Assembly: GCA_003215655.1 (NCBI GenBank) | Contig: QCKB01000006.1 | Span: 44,054-108,053, forward strand | Direction: 5' to 3' | Source: Prochlorococcus sp. AG-409-J16 | GTDB taxonomy: Bacteria > Cyanobacteriota > Cyanobacteriia > PCC-6307 > Cyanobiaceae | Length of the DNA stretch: 64,000 bases | In this document: positions 50,253-59,091 of the stretch, in pieces | Layout of the letters: each line of letters starts with the position of its first letter | How positions within the stretch are numbered: position 1 is the first letter of the stretch | Made by a program: the position numbers and the translations under genes | Notes under the pieces: generated by a model | What the model was told of the DNA's origin: nothing | Database searches by the model: none | What the model saw: only the letters and a program-made list of their open reading frames with translations

Positions 50253-51437
50253 TCACCTACAACAGATCGACATTGTTGCCTCAATTCTCTTAAGCAATTC
50301 ACCAATCTCCTTAGCACTAATTATCAGTGGAGGTACCATTCGAACAACTTTTGGACCAGCAGTTACTAAAAGCAGATGTTGATCTAATGCTGATCTAACA
50401 AAACAATTCGAATTTAATTCCCATTCCTCTTGAAATACCAAACCCTGCAAAAGCCCCCAACCCCGGACCTCTTTCAGCTGATTTGGATAAGCCTTAACAA
50501 GGTCTTCCAATCCATTTACTAACTGGGTTGAACGTTGTTGAACCTTAGACAACAAATTTCTACGTTCTATCTCTTTCGCAACCGTCAAACCAGCCATACA
50601 AGCAAACGGATTGCCTCCAAAGGTGCTGGCATGATCCCCAGGTTCAAAAATATCTGCGTGATTCTTGACAAGTAATGCTCCTATTGCATGTCCCCCTCCA
50701 AGCCCTTTCGCAAGGGTGAATGCATCTGGCTCTATAGCCAGTTGCTCATAGCCCCACCATCTGCCAGAACGACCCATACCTATCTGAACCTCATCAAAAA
50801 TCAAAAGAATTTTCTTCTCATTACATAAATCTCTAATTCTTCGGAAAAAGCTCTTTTCTCCTGGATTAACGCCTCCTTCTCCTTGAAGAGGCTCTAAAAG
50901 TACTGCAGCTATTCTTGGACCATTTCTCTCTAAATCATCAATCAATCTCTCAAAGTCCTTGATGTCATTGTAATTAAAGAATTCAAACCCCTCAACTAAT
51001 GGCTCAAAACCTTTTTGGTATTTAGGTTGACCCGTTGCACTTATTGCAGCAAGGGTACGTCCATGGAAACTTCCTTTAGCAGCAAGGATTAAAGGGCGAT
51101 CTATTCCTCTTGAAAGATTTCCGTATTTACGAGCAAGCTTAATAGCGGACTCATTTGCTTCAGCTCCGCTATTGCAAAAGAAAACGCTATCCGCACAGCT
51201 GTGTTCAACCAACCATTTAGCTAAGTGCTCTTGCTCCAAAATCTTATATAGATTGGATACATGCTGGATCTTCCCAAGCTGCCTGGACAAAGCCTTTCTA
51301 AGAGCCCTATTACTATGTCCAAGGCTACAAGTAGCAATTCCCGAGACTGCATCTAGAAATCGATGCCCTTGATCATCCCAAACCCAGCATCCTTTCCCCT
51401 TGACAATAGATAAAGGGAAACGTCGATAAGTTCCCAT
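50253..51437 (-). CDS. argD: Acetylornithine aminotransferase
   Basis: ArgD is the PLP transaminase of arginine synthesis. I start at the ATG at 51437 (MGTYRRFPLSIVKGKG, 394 residues); the frame continues upstream through a tRNA gene and that extension is not coding. Motifs include FCNSGAEANESAIKLARKYG, GSFHGRTLAAISATGQ, the PLP lysine in DAFTLAKGLGGGHAIGALL and STFGGNPFACMAGL. The gene begins eight bases after tRNA-Leu, implying co-transcription and tRNA processing of the mRNA. Confidence 0.94.
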   Translation of the reverse strand: MGTYRRFPLSIVKGKGCWVWDDQGHRFLDAVSGIATCSLGHSNRALRKALSRQLGKIQHVSNLYKILEQEHLAKWLVEHSCADSVFFCNSGAEANESAIKLARKYGNLSRGIDRPLILAAKGSFHGRTLAAISATGQPKYQKGFEPLVEGFEFFNYNDIKDFERLIDDLERNGPRIAAVLLEPLQGEGGVNPGEKSFFRRIRDLCNEKKILLIFDEVQIGMGRSGRWWGYEQLAIEPDAFTLAKGLGGGHAIGALLVKNHADIFEPGDHASTFGGNPFACMAGLTVAKEIERRNLLSKVQQRSTQLVNGLEDLVKAYPNQLKEVRGWGLLQGLVFQEEWELNSNCFVRSALDQHLLLVTAGPKVVRMVPPLIISAKEIGELLKRIEATMSICCR

Positions 51438-51445
51438 TACTCCAG

Positions 51446-51527
51446 TGGGAGCGGTGGGACTTGAACCCACATGCCCGAAGGCGCTCGATTTTGAATCGAG
51501 TCCGTCTACCAATTCCGGCACGCTCCC
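51446..51527 (-). tRNA. tRNA-Leu (CAA)
   Basis: The cloverleaf has acceptor arm GGGAGCG / CGCTCCC and T arm GTGGG-TTCAAGT-CCCAC. The anticodon stem CTCGA/TCGAG holds the loop TTCAAAA with anticodon CAA. A variable arm (CGCCTTCGGGCAT) makes it class II, as expected for leucine. Confidence 0.95.
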
Positions 51528-51538
51528 GCTCTCAGAGT

Positions 51539-52852
51539 TTATGCGAGCGAATGCTTATCACTATGCCTGAAAATTTGAGCTCCTACAGAATTCAACTTGG
51601 CCTCAATACATTCATAACCTCGATCCAAATGATTTAAGCCTTCAACATGACTGATTCCCCTTGCAGAAAGACTTGCTAGAACCATTGCAGCGGCAGCTCT
51701 TAAGTCTCCACCGGTGACAGGGGCAGCACTCAACTGAGGCACACCTTCAATAACTGCAGTATTTCCCTGGAGACGAATAGCTGCGCCCATTCTCTGAAGT
51801 TCAGCCACGTGTTGCATCCGGTTCTCGTAAATCTTTTCAGTGACAACACTTGTCCCTTTTGCTGTTGCCAAAAAAGCCATAAATGGAGCTTGTAAGTCAG
51901 TAGGAAATCCAGGGAATGGCTGAGTTGTTATATCTACACCTTTTATCTCCCCAGGGATAATAGTTATCCCCTCTTTGTCGATCTCGAAGTTACATCCTGC
52001 ATCCCTAAGTTTTTGCAGAACAGCACTTAAATGCTCTGGGATCACTGGAGCAACACGAAGGGATGATCGTGTTATTGCAGCCGCAAGAAGAAATGTTCCT
52101 GCTTCAATCCGATCTGGAATAACCGTGTAATCACAACCATGCAAATGCGGAACACCATCAATAGTGATAGTTGGCCCACCTGCACCACGAACAGATGCTC
52201 CCATTAAATTAAGCATATTTGCCAAGTCCTGAACTTCAGGCTCTTGGGCAGCATTCTCAATAATGGTTCTCCCTTCTGCAAGGACTGCAGCCATCAAAAC
52301 TGTTTCAGTAGCCCCCACACTTGGACAATCCAAAACAACTGACGCACCCTTAAGGCGCCGATCAATACCAGGGACAGAAGCAGTTACAACGCCATGCTCA
52401 ACACTGACCACTGCACCTAAAGCCTTTAAACCTCTTATATGTTCGGAAACAGGCCTTGCTCCTATTCGGCAACCTCCTGGAAGAGGAATTCTTGCTTTTC
52501 CCAACCTTCCAAGAAGCGGTCCTATACAGAAGAAACTTGCTCTCAAACAGTTAACTAATTCATAAGAAGGCTCAAAATAATGAAGATTGTCTGATTGAAG
52601 CTCAACAGACCCATTACCAGTCTTTAATTCAACTCCCATTGAGAGAAGAATATTTGCCATCCCTTTTATATCAGTAAGTTCTGGGACATTGTTTAGTCTT
52701 ACTTTCCCTTCAGTCAGAAGAGAGGCGGTCATCAAAACAAGAGCCGAGTTTTTTGCACCACTAATCTTTACTTCACCTGAGAGTCGAGAGGTTCCTTTAA
52801 CTTGAAGACGGGGGTTAAGACCCTCGGTAAATAACTGCAGCTCATTTTGCAT
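51539..52852 (-). CDS. murA: UDP-N-acetylglucosamine 1-carboxyvinyltransferase
   Basis: MurA starts peptidoglycan synthesis by adding enolpyruvate to UDP-GlcNAc. I use the ATG at 52852 ([11 protein letters not shown], 437 residues) rather than the ATG at 52948, which adds 32 unrelated residues. Motifs include [49 protein letters not shown] with the fosfomycin-site cysteine region, and [11 protein letters not shown]. It is followed by tRNA-Leu and argD on the same strand. Confidence 0.95.
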   Translation of the reverse strand: MQNELQLFTEGLNPRLQVKGTSRLSGEVKISGAKNSALVLMTASLLTEGKVRLNNVPELTDIKGMANILLSMGVELKTGNGSVELQSDNLHYFEPSYELVNCLRASFFCIGPLLGRLGKARIPLPGGCRIGARPVSEHIRGLKALGAVVSVEHGVVTASVPGIDRRLKGASVVLDCPSVGATETVLMAAVLAEGRTIIENAAQEPEVQDLANMLNLMGASVRGAGGPTITIDGVPHLHGCDYTVIPDRIEAGTFLLAAAITRSSLRVAPVIPEHLSAVLQKLRDAGCNFEIDKEGITIIPGEIKGVDITTQPFPGFPTDLQAPFMAFLATAKGTSVVTEKIYENRMQHVAELQRMGAAIRLQGNTAVIEGVPQLSAAPVTGGDLRAAAAMVLASLSARGISHVEGLNHLDRGYECIEAKLNSVGAQIFRHSDKHSLA

Positions 52853-53006
52853 CACATGTATAAATGAGCTTTTTTTTATTTTGACAAGTCGATGGGACTT
52901 CGTCCAGCCCTCCAGAGGCAAAAGGGGATAGGGCCATGAATTATTCAATGATTTAGTAAGGGTTGCGATGTCTTATGTTCTAAACAGTTGCTAACGCGAC
53001 ATTTTT

Positions 53007-53090
53007 GCGGGTGTGGCGGAATTGGTAGACGCGCTAGTTTCAGGTACTAGTGACAGTAATGTCATGGGAGTTCAAGTCTCCCCATCCGCA
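53007..53090 (+). tRNA. tRNA-Leu (CAG)
   Basis: The cloverleaf reads GCGGGTG to CATCCGCA. The anticodon stem CTAGT/ACTAG encloses TTCAGGT with anticodon CAG. A long variable arm (TGACAGTAATGTCA) shows class II. CCA is not encoded. Confidence 0.96.
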
Positions 53091-53148
53091 CTATTTCGTC
53101 CCTGTTCAAACTATCTTTAAAACAACCAGAATTTTTTTTACTAATTAA

Positions 53149-53397
53149 ATGATTTTGCTAAAAATCTCTAATCATTCAGAATTAATTGCATCTAAACTAG
53201 GTCAATTCATAGAACGTCTCACCCCTGATTCTATTGATCAAAAAACAATAGAAGATTTGGTTATAAGGAAAATGATAGAAAACCTTTCAGAAGAAGGTGT
53301 AAAAGGTGAGATCTCAGCGGTCAATGGCATAGAGGTTAATGACAACAAATTAATCCTCAATGAGGAGTTGAAGGTACGAAATCATTCAAAATTCTGA
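53149..53397 (+). CDS. Conserved hypothetical protein, 82 residues
   Basis: This is a small helical acidic protein (LGQFIERLTPDSIDQKTIEDLV; KMIENLSEEGVKGEIS). No signal or membrane segment and no recognised domain. It precedes the TrmH-type methyltransferase by a few bases; if the latter starts at ATA 53429 the gap is 31 bases, so they are probably co-transcribed. Confidence 0.68.
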   Translation: MILLKISNHSELIASKLGQFIERLTPDSIDQKTIEDLVIRKMIENLSEEGVKGEISAVNGIEVNDNKLILNEELKVRNHSKF

Positions 53398-53428
53398 AAA
53401 AAGAGAAGCTGGAATTCCATATCCTTTA

Positions 53429-54265
53429 ATAATCACCAGCCTTCGGAATCCTCTGGTCAAACGACTCAAATCTCTTGCTTCACGAGAGGGAAGGCAAGAG
53501 CATTCAATGCTCTTGCTTGAAGGGACTCACCTATTGGAAGAAGCTTTACGAATTCATCTTTTTCCCAAAGAGATAATTGCAACAATCCCTTGGCTCGAAG
53601 CCCATGCTGATGAAATCAGAGAGCTTCCTCCTCTAACAAAAATCTATAAAGTCGCTCCCCCTGTTCTTGCTGCATCTCTATCAACAGTCAATCCAGATGG
53701 AGTAGCAGCACTTTTGCCTTTAAACAACCTTCCTCAAGAGAAAAATCATCCTGAATTCGTTTTGGCCTTAGATCGACTTCAAGACCCTGGGAACCTTGGA
53801 AACTTATTTCGCACCGCTTTAGCCGCAGATGTAGATACACTTTGGCTTGCTTCAGGATGTGATCCTCTAAGTCCTAAAGCATTACGAGCCTCATCAGGGG
53901 CAATCCTTCATCTACCTTTTATGCGGTTTGGACCAAACGAAGATGCTGCCATTGACCAAATCTCTGAAAGACTTCTTCTTGCGTCCTCTTCGGGCTACCA
54001 AGTTGTAGCAAGCCTTATTCCAGAGGATAAAAGCACTACGCGACTAATTCCTTACTGGGAATTAGACTGGCAAAAGCCTACTGTTGTAATGCTTGGTAAT
54101 GAAGGCAGAGGATTACATTCACGCCTTTTGCCCTGTTGTACCCATTACGTCACCTTGCCTCACAGTTCAAAAATTGAGTCTCTAAATGTGGCAGCAGCAG
54201 CAGTTCCTCTCCTCTTGGAGCGACGAAGGGCCAAAATGACATCTGCGCTAAAAATTTCCGAGTGA
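53429..54265 (+). CDS. SpoU/TrmH-family RNA methyltransferase
   Basis: It transfers a methyl group from SAM to a ribose 2'-hydroxyl of rRNA or tRNA using a knotted SPOUT fold. From the first ATG (53507) it has 252 residues starting MLLLEGTHLLEEAL, yet the family N-terminal ITSLRNPLVKRLKSLASREG is in frame upstream. No ATG, GTG or TTG lies between an upstream stop and that sequence; ATA at 53429 is at the expected position. Motifs FVLALDRLQDPGNLGNLFRTALAADV, VMLGNEGRGL and LPHSSKIESLNVAAAAVPLL are intact. The end overlaps lpdA. Confidence 0.85.
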   Translation: MITSLRNPLVKRLKSLASREGRQEHSMLLLEGTHLLEEALRIHLFPKEIIATIPWLEAHADEIRELPPLTKIYKVAPPVLAASLSTVNPDGVAALLPLNNLPQEKNHPEFVLALDRLQDPGNLGNLFRTALAADVDTLWLASGCDPLSPKALRASSGAILHLPFMRFGPNEDAAIDQISERLLLASSSGYQVVASLIPEDKSTTRLIPYWELDWQKPTVVMLGNEGRGLHSRLLPCCTHYVTLPHSSKIESLNVAAAAVPLLLERRRAKMTSALKISE

Positions 54266-55719
54266 GCGACGCCAAATTCGACTTCGATTTAATCGTCATA
54301 GGCGCAGGGTATGGAGGCTTTGATGCTGCAAAGCATGCAGCCGAACATGGCCTAAACGTTGCGATTATTGAATCGCGCGACATGGGAGGAACATGTGTTA
54401 ATCGCGGATGCGTTCCTTCAAAAGCATTGTTAGCTGCTAGCGGGAAAGTAAGAGAGCTCGCAGATGCCCAACATCTTAAAAAGTTTGGAATTCATTCCAC
54501 ACCAGTTAGGTTTGAACGAAAAAAGATTGCTGAACATGCAAATAGCCTGGTAGCCACAATTCGAACCAATCTCACCAAAACTCTAGAGAGATCAGGCGTC
54601 ACAATTCTGAAAGGACTTGGTCGATTAGAAGGTGCTCAGAAAGTTGGGATAAGAGACAAAAACGGGGTAGATAGGGTACTAACTTCAAAGGATGTAATTA
54701 TTGCAACAGGTTCTGATCCTTTCGTCCCCCCTGGCATTGCAACAGATGGGCGAACTGTTTTCACAAGTGATGAAGCTATAAACCTTGAATGGCTTCCAAG
54801 ATGGATTGCAATTATTGGTAGTGGTTACATCGGTCTTGAGTTTGCAGATATCTATACAGCTTTAGGTTGTGAAGTAACCATGATCGAAGCACTAGATCGA
54901 GTAATGCCTACTTTTGATCCAGATATAACAAAATTGGCGTACCGAAACCTTATTGATGGAAGAGATATCGATGCAAAAGCAGGAGTTCTTGCAAAAAAAG
55001 TGGTGCCTGGTTGCCCTGTGAAAATTGAATTAGCAGATGTTGAAAGCCGAGATACTGTTGACGAACTGGAAGTTGATGCTGTTCTTGTTGCTACAGGTAG
55101 AGCGCCTACAAGTAAAAACTTGAATTTAGAATCTATGGGAATAGAAACTGTTCGAGGGTTTATCTCGGTTGACGACAGCATGAGGGTCCTGAAAGGGGGA
55201 CAGCCAGTACCTAATCTTTGGGCAGTAGGAGATATAACTGGAAAATTGATGCTTGCCCATACAGCTGCAGCTCAAGGGACTGTGGCAGTTGACAACATCC
55301 TTGGGGACTTAAGAAAGATTGACTATCGAAGTATTCCTGCTGCTACTTTCACTCATCCAGAGATTAGTTCTGTAGGCCTAAGCGAATCAGAAGCAAAAGA
55401 CCTCGCATCCAAAGAAAACTTTGAGCTTGGTTCAGTTCGCAGCTATTTCAAGGCAAACTCCAAGGCTCTTGCAGAATTAGAGAGTGACGGCTTGATGAAG
55501 CTTTTATTCAGAAAAGATAGTGGCGAAGTTTTAGGTGCACATATTTATGGCTTACATGCAGCAGATCTGATTCAAGAAGTTGCCAACGCTATTGCTCGCA
55601 GACAATGTGTCACTCAACTAGCGAACGAGGTTCACACCCATCCAACACTTTGTGAAGTAATAGAAGTTGCCTATAAACAAGCTTCCCAACAAGTCAAAAA
55701 GTCAATTGGTAAAGGATAA
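54262..55719 (+). CDS. lpdA: Dihydrolipoamide dehydrogenase
   Basis: LpdA is the E3 flavoprotein of pyruvate dehydrogenase and, in cyanobacteria, perhaps also of glycine decarboxylase. The 485 residues start at GTG overlapping the upstream stop. They contain FDLIVIGAGYGGFDAAKHAA, the redox disulfide GGTCVNRGCVPSKAL, the NAD site IAIIGSGYIGLEFADIY, and HTHPTLCEVIEVAYKQ (catalytic His-Glu). A fully canonical enzyme. Confidence 0.96.
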   Translation: MSDAKFDFDLIVIGAGYGGFDAAKHAAEHGLNVAIIESRDMGGTCVNRGCVPSKALLAASGKVRELADAQHLKKFGIHSTPVRFERKKIAEHANSLVATIRTNLTKTLERSGVTILKGLGRLEGAQKVGIRDKNGVDRVLTSKDVIIATGSDPFVPPGIATDGRTVFTSDEAINLEWLPRWIAIIGSGYIGLEFADIYTALGCEVTMIEALDRVMPTFDPDITKLAYRNLIDGRDIDAKAGVLAKKVVPGCPVKIELADVESRDTVDELEVDAVLVATGRAPTSKNLNLESMGIETVRGFISVDDSMRVLKGGQPVPNLWAVGDITGKLMLAHTAAAQGTVAVDNILGDLRKIDYRSIPAATFTHPEISSVGLSESEAKDLASKENFELGSVRSYFKANSKALAELESDGLMKLLFRKDSGEVLGAHIYGLHAADLIQEVANAIARRQCVTQLANEVHTHPTLCEVIEVAYKQASQQVKKSIGKG

Positions 55720-55774
55720 ATACCATTAAAATTGTTTCCAAACAAAGTTTCTTTTTATTACTTAAAATTCTTCT

Positions 55775-56665
55775 ATGGATATCCGACGCAGACCTCCGAA
55801 TCCGAAGGTAAAAGTAGCGAATCTTGAATACTCTATTCCTCATAGTGATGGTGAGCCACGCAATATACTTGAAAAAATCATCTGGCAAAAAGATAAAGAG
55901 GTTGAGATTGCTAAAAACAAAGTTCCTTTAGATAAATTGAAGTCACAAATTAAAGATTTACCTTCCACAAAGAATTTTATAGGTGCTTTAAGAAACTCTA
56001 AGTTAAAGCCTTCGGTAATTGCCGAAATAAAAAAAGCAAGTCCCAGCAGAGGAGTTATTCGCGAAGATTTTGAACCAGTTTCTATCTCAATTGCATATCA
56101 AAAGGGCGGTGCCTCATGCCTATCTGTATTAACTGACAAGACTTTCTTTCAAGGAGGGTTTGAAATTCTTGTTGAAGTAAGGAAAACAGTAGACCTCCCA
56201 ATACTTTGCAAAGACTTCATCTTAACTCCATATCAGTTATACCAAGCAAGGGCTGCTGGAGCTGATGCTGCTCTATTAATTGCATCAGTACTTTCAGACC
56301 AAGATCTAAAATATCTAAACAAAGTAGCTAATCATCTTGGACTAAGTATTCTTGTAGAAGTACATAATAAAGATGAAATGAGACGCGTACTTGGCCTGGA
56401 AAATTTCTCTTTAATTGGAATTAATAACAGAGATCTAACTACATTCAATACAGATCTAGCAACCACAGAGATACTTGCAAAAGAATTCACTAGTGAGCTT
56501 AAGGGGAAAAATATCCTGCTAGTTAGTGAGTCCGGAATAAGTACCCGTCAAGACCTTGACAGGGTTAATGCTGCAGGCGCGGAAGCAGTTCTAGTGGGAG
56601 AATCCTTAATGTCAAAGCCTGACATCATTTCTGGCCTAAAACACCTAATTACTGGTATCAGCTGA
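55775..56665 (+). CDS. trpC: Indole-3-glycerol phosphate synthase
   Basis: TrpC closes the indole ring in tryptophan synthesis. The 296 residues include an N-terminal 40-residue extension found in cyanobacteria, then [74 protein letters not shown] and [12 protein letters not shown]. It stands apart from other trp genes, as usual in cyanobacteria. Confidence 0.96.
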   Translation: MDIRRRPPNPKVKVANLEYSIPHSDGEPRNILEKIIWQKDKEVEIAKNKVPLDKLKSQIKDLPSTKNFIGALRNSKLKPSVIAEIKKASPSRGVIREDFEPVSISIAYQKGGASCLSVLTDKTFFQGGFEILVEVRKTVDLPILCKDFILTPYQLYQARAAGADAALLIASVLSDQDLKYLNKVANHLGLSILVEVHNKDEMRRVLGLENFSLIGINNRDLTTFNTDLATTEILAKEFTSELKGKNILLVSESGISTRQDLDRVNAAGAEAVLVGESLMSKPDIISGLKHLITGIS

Positions 56666-56755
56666 TTTGAATAGCTTTTATGTTTTTATTATGAAAGAAT
56701 TGTTTAGAGTGAAAAACAGACTAAGTCACAATTTGAATTCGGCATCCACATCCCA

Positions 56756-57424
56756 ATGATAATAAGCATCTTTACCGGTTTTGTAGCAGGTGTTATTCAT
56801 GTGATTTCTGGTGCCGATCATCTTGCTGCCATGGCCCCAGGTGCTATGGATAAGCCCAGATCAGCATTAAAAGATGGCCTGGCATGGGGCATTGGCCACT
56901 CTATCGGTGTTTTGATACTTGCTGCAATTACAATTTTAATTAAAGATTTAGCAGATCTCGAGCGACTATCTAATTGGGCGGAATTCGCAGTTGGATTAGT
57001 ACTACTAATTGTTGGCGCTCTAGCAGTTAGGACCTCCCTAGGGCTAAACATTCATTCCCATAATCATAAGCACGCCAATGGGAACTCTCACAGGCATCTT
57101 CATCTACATCTTTATGGACAAAAGAAACATAGCCGTCATTCTCATGCAATTACCAGCATAGGTTTATTGCATGGGATGGCTGGAGCGAGTCATCTACTAG
57201 CGATAATGCCAACATTAACTCTTCCAACCATTATTGCGATTTTCTATATGACAGCCTATTTATTAGGCTCAGTCTTCGCAATGAGTGCGTTTGTATTAAC
57301 ATTATCCTTTGCAACCTTGCGCACTGGTAAAAACTTATTTAAATCAATCGTAGGTTTTACTGGTGGGCTTTCAATAATAACGGGAGTTTTCTGGCTCCAC
57401 AAAACTTATCCTCTTATTTTATAA
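56756..57424 (+). CDS. Nickel/cobalt transporter (NicO/UreH-like)
   Basis: The 222 residues have about six membrane helices. Two signature histidine motifs fit a metal permease: HVISGADHLAAMAPG (about 15-29) and GLLHGMAGASHLLAIMP (about 137-153). Between them lies a cytoplasmic loop with more than ten histidines (HSHNHKHANGNSHRHLHLHL). The convergent neighbours sodX and sodN suggest its cargo is nickel for superoxide dismutase. Confidence 0.88.
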   Translation: MIISIFTGFVAGVIHVISGADHLAAMAPGAMDKPRSALKDGLAWGIGHSIGVLILAAITILIKDLADLERLSNWAEFAVGLVLLIVGALAVRTSLGLNIHSHNHKHANGNSHRHLHLHLYGQKKHSRHSHAITSIGLLHGMAGASHLLAIMPTLTLPTIIAIFYMTAYLLGSVFAMSAFVLTLSFATLRTGKNLFKSIVGFTGGLSIITGVFWLHKTYPLIL

Positions 57425-57441
57425 ATTAAACTAAAAGTCTC

Positions 57442-57792
57442 TCAACGCTTAAATTTTATAATCTCTTCGACAAATCCTAATAAATGCTTATGAGTAACAA
57501 AACCAAACTGCCTGCTATCTGTACTTGCATCAGGGTTATCTCCGCGTAGATCTATTCCTTTAGAACTAACCCTATATACCCTCTTAAGAATCAAAGTCTT
57601 TTCTTTTAATGGATGCCTAACTACAACTATTAAACCATCTGACAAATTTTCAAAATGATTATAAAAAGGGCGATATATAACAAAATCCCCTGAAGAAAGG
57701 GTGGGCACCATTGAGTCTCCATCAACACGAAAACATCTACAGCGCCCAACAAGAAGCGACATTAAGGACCTTACTATTGGCCCATTAATCAC
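57442..57792 (-). CDS. sodX: Nickel-SOD maturation protease
   Basis: This 116-residue S26-type (signal-peptidase-like) protease trims the leader of NiSOD to expose the nickel-binding N-terminus. The catalytic serine lies in FRVDGDSMVPTLSSGDFV and the lysine in TLILKRVYRV; the end is GDNPDASTDSRQFGFV. It is shorter than signal peptidase I and has no real membrane anchor, matching the SodX family. It is seven bases after sodN. Confidence 0.92.
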   Translation of the reverse strand: MINGPIVRSLMSLLVGRCRCFRVDGDSMVPTLSSGDFVIYRPFYNHFENLSDGLIVVVRHPLKEKTLILKRVYRVSSKGIDLRGDNPDASTDSRQFGFVTHKHLLGFVEEIIKFKR

Positions 57793-57799
57793 CCTTAAT

Positions 57800-58273
57800 T
57801 CAACTTGCAGTAACCCATGAATCTGAGCGACCCTTGGACTTCCAAAACATATTGTGTACCTTTTCCACAGACTTCATTAAGTCTTCGGCTTTCGATTGAT
57901 CAATATTGACCTTACAAGCACTGCAAAGCTTTGCTGCCTTCCAAAAAGTCTCATGAAGATCCGGATAAGCAGCTAAATGCTCTGGCTTGAAGTAATCAGT
58001 CCAAAGAATCAAAAGTTCTTTTTTGGTTTCCTTGGCTTGTTCCTCCTTAATAGCAACATAACGAGAAAAAGTATTGTTGTACTCAGCCCAAGCACCTGAA
58101 TCATTGCTTGAAGGAGGAGTCATTGCGAGAAGTTTCTTTGTCATAGACAAAACCGCCTCTGCCGCGACTCGTGCAGAAGCAGGGTCATAAACACCGCAAG
58201 GGCCATCGCAATGGGCCTTTACGGTAGGGAAAGGCAAACGATGAAAAATTGCCGAAATTGCCGAGCTCAACAT
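57800..58273 (-). CDS. sodN: Nickel superoxide dismutase
   Basis: NiSOD removes superoxide without iron, a useful trait in iron-poor ocean. The 157 residues begin with a 20-residue propeptide ending TVKA; cleavage exposes HCDGPCGVYDPA, the nickel hook with the first histidine (H21 of the precursor), C22 and C26 as ligands. The four-helix body and end NMFWKSKGRSDSW are typical. sodX directly follows and the nickel transporter lies just beyond. Confidence 0.97.
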   Translation of the reverse strand: MLSSAISAIFHRLPFPTVKAHCDGPCGVYDPASARVAAEAVLSMTKKLLAMTPPSSNDSGAWAEYNNTFSRYVAIKEEQAKETKKELLILWTDYFKPEHLAAYPDLHETFWKAAKLCSACKVNIDQSKAEDLMKSVEKVHNMFWKSKGRSDSWVTAS

Positions 58274-58357
58274 CTGGCGTTAAATAAAAAAGCCTTAATT
58301 CACCTTAACTGCCCACATATAAAAGTGGGTGATTTGTCTACCTGAATTGTCGCGATC

Positions 58358-58960
58358 TCAATTGATTTCAATAAGCTCGACTTCAAAAATCAAAGTTGCA
58401 TTTGGTGGAATCACATTTCCAGCCCCCCGAGATCCATATGCCAATTGAGGAGGGATAACAAGCCTGCGCTTACCTCCTATTTTCATTCCTTGAACACCTT
58501 CATCCCAACCTTTAATAACCCTCCCTGCTCCTAAAGGGAAAGGGAATGGAGCTCTTCCATAACTACTATCGAACTCTGTACCATCCTCGAGAGTTCCGCG
58601 ATAATTAACCAAAACATTTGAACCAGCTTTAGCTTCTGCACCATCCCCTATTACCAGATCTGTAATCTTCAGACCAGTATCAGAGACTATGGTCTTTGCT
58701 GAATCTAAAGGTCCACCTAGCAAAGAAGCATCATCGGAAGGTTTTGAAGGGGCCATAGCAAAAAGAGTTGGATTTGGATCATCAGGATCCAATTCAAAAA
58801 GGGAGCCTTTTAATGTTTCTTTTGGAAGGATAGAAGCTTCAAGCTCCACAACTGGATCAACATTTAAGGCTGAAAGTGGTGATGGAGAAATCACTTGACT
58901 TATGAAAGCGATAAATACGCAAGCCAAGAAAACGCCTGTGCTTATAAAAATGTCTCTCAA
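58358..58960 (-). CDS. FKBP-type peptidyl-prolyl isomerase
   Basis: The 200 residues have an N-terminal signal or anchor (about 6-30), a variable linker, then one FKBP domain (about 95-200): VLVNYRGTLEDGTEFDSSYG, FPLGAGRVIKGWDEGVQGM, GGKRRLVIPPQLAYGSRG and LIFEVELIEI. The intact catalytic pocket suggests an active prolyl isomerase facing the periplasm or thylakoid lumen. Confidence 0.92.
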   Translation of the reverse strand: MRDIFISTGVFLACVFIAFISQVISPSPLSALNVDPVVELEASILPKETLKGSLFELDPDDPNPTLFAMAPSKPSDDASLLGGPLDSAKTIVSDTGLKITDLVIGDGAEAKAGSNVLVNYRGTLEDGTEFDSSYGRAPFPFPLGAGRVIKGWDEGVQGMKIGGKRRLVIPPQLAYGSRGAGNVIPPNATLIFEVELIEIN

Positions 58961-59091
58961 GGTACCAAATTTGATTAAGCATGATTCTTGCAGGAACTTT
59001 GCTCAGATAGTGCAATTGTTTTGTCTATTAAATTTCCATAAGCTTGATATCCAGTTTTGAACTGGTATCAGATTTTCTCCTCTAGGCATTT

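Noticed and set aside
51438..51521. N-terminal extension of argD (MPELVDGLDSK...)
   Set aside because: It is translation of the tRNA-Leu gene, a well-known annotation error.
52853..52948. 32-residue N-terminal extension of murA
   Set aside because: The sequence does not fit the family, which starts just before ELQLFTEG.
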